From positions 1-9,223 of the forward strand of contig CACYWX010000284.1 in NCBI GenBank assembly GCA_902778205.1: a stretch of 9,223 nt of DNA, read 5' to 3'. The position numbers and the translations under genes are program-made. Below are positions 6,319-9,223 of this stretch, one piece after another (positions within the stretch are counted from its first letter, which is position 1; each line of letters opens with the position of its first letter). The notes under the pieces are model-generated. The model worked only from the letters and a program-made list of their open reading frames with translations, made no database searches and was not told the DNA's origin. The DNA is from an uncultured Ruminococcus sp. Its GTDB lineage: Bacteria > Bacillota > Clostridia > Oscillospirales > CAG-272.

Positions 6319-8661
6319 ATGCGTTTCCCGAATGAAAGCACACGTCCCAAAAGGATCCGGAGACTCTCCGCCCTGCTTCTCTGCGTCCTGCTCCCTTTGT
6401 CCGCTCTGTCCGGATGCCGGAGGGCGGAGGGTGACGGACAAAAGCCCTCGCCGGAGGGACAGGACGCTTCCTCCGCTGTAAGCGCCGGCGTTCTGACCCA
6501 TGTGTTCCGGCCCCAGACCTTCGAGCTGCCCGAGGACTGCTCCCTGAACACCCAGGTGACACCCCGGTACGATCCCGACACCGGCGTCCTGACCTGCCTG
6601 GTCTCCCGGATCAACGTGCGGGAGGACGACGACGGAAATCGGCAGGACGAAGGACCCGTCACCCTGATCGTGGAGACCGGACCGGAGGGCGTCGTATCGG
6701 AAACGGAGCTGGTTCTGCAGGAGGAGGAGTACATGTCCTGCGGCCTCTTCACCGACGGCGGCCTTCTGTGCCTGACCGCCTCCTTCGATCCGGAGCAGGG
6801 GAAGGAGCGCTTCCGGCTCCAGTCCCGCTCCTACAACGGAGAGATCCTGGCGGAACGCACCGACGCCGACACCCTCTTTGAGGAGGCCGGTGCCCGGGGC
6901 TGGTTCCACATCGACCGCATGGCCGTAGACGGGGCGGGAAACGTCTGTCTCTCCTCGGAGCGGGAGGCGGTGGTGCTGACCCCGGAGCTGGAAAAGGCCT
7001 TTTCCGTGACGGTTCAGGACTGGATCGGCAATATGGCGGCGGACGGGGAGGGCCGGGTCTGGATCACGGGCTTTTTCGGCGGCGCGCAGGGCATGGCTCC
7101 CATCGATCCTGCGAGCCGCTCCCTGGGAGATCCCGTCGAGCTCCCGAACGGCGTGAACGAGCTTTTCTTCGGCCCCGGCCACAGCATCTACTACCGCGGC
7201 GAGGACGGGCTGTACTTTGCCGACATGGGAGAGGACGGCAGGCTCGGGGAGGAGGAGCTGTTCTTCAGCTTCCTGAACTCCGATCTCTCCCGGGACACGG
7301 CGTCCGTGCTGGCGGTATACGGTCCGGAGGCGGTGCTTCTCTCCGACCGGGGCGGCGGCTCCTTCGCTCCGGCTCTGTACCGGAAAGCGGCGGACGTGGA
7401 TCTGTCGGCCGTCACCGTTCTGCGGATCGCCTTCACCGGTCAGCCGGAATACTTCGTGCCCGGGAAGATCGTGGCCTTCAACTGGTCCCACGAGGGCGTG
7501 CGGATCGTGACGGAGAACTACCGCTCCGAGTCCGCCGGGGACTGGTACGACGGGGAGAGGCGGCTGGTGATGGAGATGACCGCGGGAGGCTCCCGTCCGG
7601 ACATCGCCGTACTCACCCAGTCCGGGCCCGCCCTGTCCGGGATCGTGAAGCAGGGGCTGTTCACCGATCTGAATCCCTATGCTGAAAAGCCGGGACTCTT
7701 GAACCGGGACAACATCATGGGATGCGTCCGGCGCACCTTCACCGACGGGGAGGGGAGGCTCTTCGGCCTGACGCGGTCCTTCTCCCTCCGAACGGTCATC
7801 ACCACGGACGCTCTGCTGGGCAAATACGCCGGGCGGGATTCGTGGACACCGGAAGAGCTTCTGGACTTCGCCGGGAGCCTGCCCGCCGACCGGCTCCTCA
7901 TGGAGGGGCTGACCCGGGAGAGTGCCGCAAGCATGCTTCTGGGAGCGGAGGGCTACGCGGCCTTCGTGTCGGAGGACGGGCGGAGCTGCTCCTTCGACTC
8001 CGAGCTCTTCATCCGGTATCTGCGCTACATCGCCTCCCTGCCCACCCAGGAGGAATACGGCGCGCATCCGCCCATCGAGGGTCTGGACGCGGACTATTCG
8101 GAGCGGTACCGGCTCTACCACGAGGGGAAGATCGTGCTGAAGCAGAAGACCATGCATGCTCTGGTGGACTTTCTCGGGGCGGAGCTGGATTTCGGCACGA
8201 AAGACTGGCGGCTCATCGGTCAGCCCACCGCCGGAGACTGCGGCACCGCCATCCGCACGGACTACGTCTACGTGATCACGGCGGAGGACGAGGAGTTCCG
8301 GGGCGGATGGGGGATCCCCGGGCTGGTGTCGGAGTTTGAAAAGGAGGTGGAGGACTACTACACCTTCGACTTCTCCTTCACCTACTCCGGCGGCGCGTCC
8401 TGGGGCACGAAGGATCCGGACCGGGACCGCACGCCGGACGAGCCGGGCATCGTGACGGAATTCACGGAGGAAGACGAGCGGCGCATCCGGGACGTGCTGG
8501 ACAACCGGTGCGGCATCCCCTTCTCCCTGACCGCCGACGAGGACGTGACCATCATTGTGGACGAGGAGATTTCGTACTACCTCGGCGGCGTGGGCACGGC
8601 GGAGGACTGCGCGAAGAAGATCCAGTCCCGGGTGTCCATCCTGCTGGCGGAAAAGGGGTGA
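6319..8661 (+). CDS. lipoprotein fusing an N-terminal propeller-like domain to a solute-binding domain
   Basis: A 780-residue protein starting at the ATG 6 nt after AGGAGG. A basic N-terminus (RPKRIRR) and hydrophobic core lead to lipobox LSGC with the lipidated Cys at 33; a Gly/Ser/Pro/Glu tether follows to about 57. Residues about 60-360 form blade-like repeats (YDPDTGVLTCLV; MAVDGAGNVCLSS from 201; MAADGEGRVWIT from 239; SIYYRGEDGLYFADM), typical of a beta-propeller or NHL-like sensor. From about V365 (VTVLRIAFTG) a family-1 solute-binding domain begins: IVAFNWSHEGVRIVTENY (from 384), MTAGGSRPDIAVLTQ, IVKQGLFTDLNPY (from 442), GLTRSFSLRTVITTD, then SWTPEELLDFAGSLP. The total is nearly twice a usual binding protein of about 420-450 residues. 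It is expected to sit on the outer face of the membrane and bind a carbohydrate; the propeller may add a second ligand site or partner contact. No permease is nearby. It is divergent from the GH2 gene, with 227 bp between the starts. The solute-binding assignment is firm; the propeller call is moderate. Confidence 0.87.
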   Translation: MRFPNESTRPKRIRRLSALLLCVLLPLSALSGCRRAEGDGQKPSPEGQDASSAVSAGVLTHVFRPQTFELPEDCSLNTQVTPRYDPDTGVLTCLVSRINVREDDDGNRQDEGPVTLIVETGPEGVVSETELVLQEEEYMSCGLFTDGGLLCLTASFDPEQGKERFRLQSRSYNGEILAERTDADTLFEEAGARGWFHIDRMAVDGAGNVCLSSEREAVVLTPELEKAFSVTVQDWIGNMAADGEGRVWITGFFGGAQGMAPIDPASRSLGDPVELPNGVNELFFGPGHSIYYRGEDGLYFADMGEDGRLGEEELFFSFLNSDLSRDTASVLAVYGPEAVLLSDRGGGSFAPALYRKAADVDLSAVTVLRIAFTGQPEYFVPGKIVAFNWSHEGVRIVTENYRSESAGDWYDGERRLVMEMTAGGSRPDIAVLTQSGPALSGIVKQGLFTDLNPYAEKPGLLNRDNIMGCVRRTFTDGEGRLFGLTRSFSLRTVITTDALLGKYAGRDSWTPEELLDFAGSLPADRLLMEGLTRESAASMLLGAEGYAAFVSEDGRSCSFDSELFIRYLRYIASLPTQEEYGAHPPIEGLDADYSERYRLYHEGKIVLKQKTMHALVDFLGAELDFGTKDWRLIGQPTAGDCGTAIRTDYVYVITAEDEEFRGGWGIPGLVSEFEKEVEDYYTFDFSFTYSGGASWGTKDPDRDRTPDEPGIVTEFTEEDERRIRDVLDNRCGIPFSLTADEDVTIIVDEEISYYLGGVGTAEDCAKKIQSRVSILLAEKG

Positions 8662-8941
8662 ATAAGGCATTCCCATATAAACAGTGGCGCAGATCATCTG
8701 TCCGATCTGCATTTGCAGGATGATGTGACCGAGGTATTGAAGAGCGGTTCGATGAATAACCGGCTGTTGTGCGAGCTGATCCGCACGAGGGGTCCCGAAG
8801 ATTCCTCACGCAGCCTCATGAGCAAGTGTTGCCGTCTCCATCAAAACGGTTCTGGATACACCCATGCTGACGGATGCCGGACTTCTGACGGAAGGGTCTT
8901 CCAATATTCCATACAAGACAGCCGACTCATACAAATTCCAG
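8662..8941. other. downstream spacer without a supported gene
   Basis: Codon composition changes right after the stop at 8661. A hairpin GCAGATC/GATCTGC (8689-8695 with 8704-8710) lies 27 nt after the stop but has no T run, so it is a poor terminator. A plus-strand frame from a TTG at 8713 to 8946 (77 codons, including MNNRLLCELIRTRGPED) remains open but has no ribosome binding site and matches nothing I know. It may be decayed coding sequence or chance. A short hairpin GGAAG-GGT-CTTCC lies at 8890-8902. Confidence 0.4.
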
Positions 8942-9024
8942 TCTGAATCATGGATTCAGATTGTCCTGAAAGTCAATCTGACTTTCAGGATCACACAAAG
9001 CCATTTTGCAAGGGTTTTGTGTGA
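8942..9024. repeat. three contiguous perfect stem-loops
   Basis: Three inverted repeats follow each other almost without gaps. Stem 1 is TCTGAATC/GATTCAGA (8942-8949 with 8953-8960, loop ATG). Stem 2 is 12 bp, TCCTGAAAGTCA with its complement (8964-8975 with 8979-8990, loop ATC). Stem 3 is TCACACAAA/TTTGTGTGA (8991-8999 with 9016-9024) and can extend inward by three pairs. None has a clean T run on the plus strand. They could fold as a structured RNA or as cruciforms; the function is unknown. Confidence 0.75.
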
Positions 9025-9070
9025 AATTATAGCAATCCGCTCAAATACTCGCACAATCAAGGTGAACGTT

Positions 9071-9102
9071 GTTCTTTTCTCCTTTATCGAGGAGAAAAGA
9101 AC
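9071..9102. repeat. perfect 12-bp stem-loop
   Basis: GTTCTTTTCTCC (9071-9082) is the exact complement of GGAGAAAAGAAC (9091-9102) around an 8-nt loop. It is palindromic, with purine/pyrimidine-biased arms and no adjacent T run. It is the fourth hairpin in the array that fills the end of the window. Confidence 0.75.
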
Positions 9103-9135
9103 CAAAAGAGGAACTCCCTTGAAATCCTGAGTATT

Positions 9136-9202
9136 CCGACCTCTGCGGAGGTCGGGTCAGGGCGTTGCCCCGACACCCCACGAACTTTTTGGAAAAAGTT
9201 CG
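9136..9202. repeat. three adjoining hairpins (GC-rich, GC-rich, A/T-rich)
   Basis: CCGACCTC/GAGGTCGG (9136-9143 with 9148-9155, loop TGCG) abuts an imperfect stem GTC-GGGC/GCCC-GAC (9156-9163 with 9167-9174, one A-C mismatch, loop GTT). After CACCCCA comes CGAACTTTTT/AAAAAGTTCG (9181-9190 with 9193-9202). The order GGGC-hairpin, C-rich link, AACTTTTT-hairpin resembles intergenic repeats I associate with clostridial genomes. It may serve as a bidirectional terminator or be part of a dispersed repeat. Confidence 0.65.
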
Positions 9203-9223
9203 ATCAAAAACTAATTGTTGGAC

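Noticed and set aside
6295..8712. Very long open frame (about 805 codons) on the minus strand opposite the fusion lipoprotein
   Set aside because: G+C-rich, C/G-ending codons leave the antisense frame free of stops. It has no RBS or promoter, its protein is rich in Arg/Gly/Pro/Val/His without domain motifs, and the plus strand has a lipobox, an RBS and family motifs.
8942..9202. CRISPR array
   Set aside because: The hairpins are all different from one another and there is no constant repeat/spacer periodicity and no cas gene.

Overview
The window looks like chromosome from a fairly G+C-rich member of the Clostridia (Bacillota), probably a gut or other polysaccharide-degrading anaerobe. The grounds are AGGAGG-type ribosome binding sites, near-consensus TTGACA-17-TATAAT promoters, Gram-positive style lipoprotein signal peptides, solute-binding proteins of a type common in these bacteria, and tRNA genes without an encoded CCA. 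This placement is inferred from style; no taxonomic marker gene is present.

Layout. Positions 1-298 hold a minus-strand tRNA cluster, transcribed Val(UAC) - Asp(GUC) - Phe(GAA) - a fourth tRNA cut by the window edge (possibly Gly), from a perfect consensus promoter at 383-411. Divergent from it is a 391-residue beta-propeller protein (530-1705, +) resembling the oligogalacturonate-lyase/TolB-like propellers. Next is a 501-residue sugar-type solute-binding lipoprotein (1808-3313, +) with its own consensus promoter and an EF-hand-like calcium loop. A 406-bp spacer (3314-3719) carries a stretch of unlike composition and two strong terminators. On the minus strand (6091-3720) lies a glycoside hydrolase family 2 (beta-galactosidase-like) gene. 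An 11-bp tandem duplication at 4874-4897 frameshifts it between the acid/base and the nucleophile glutamates; removing one copy restores a 786-residue protein. Divergent from it is a 780-residue lipoprotein (6319-8661, +) that joins an N-terminal propeller-like domain to a C-terminal solute-binding domain. The last 560 bp have no convincing gene but hold a dense run of perfect hairpins (8942-9202).

How it fits together. The protein genes share a carbohydrate theme: capture of sugars or oligosaccharides at the cell surface by two lipoproteins, and cytoplasmic processing by a GH2 enzyme and perhaps a propeller lyase. No ABC permease, ATPase, regulator or sensor kinase is present, so both binding proteins are orphans here. 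The two lipoprotein genes, about 4.5 kb apart, share a near-identical promoter and 5' leader (TTGACAAA, then CGGGG, then GTACAGGAA exactly 4 nt after the -10, then ATTTTAAGAAA), which suggests common control. The most unusual items are the reversible-looking GH2 frameshift, the propeller/binding-protein fusion, the shared leader and the hairpin array.
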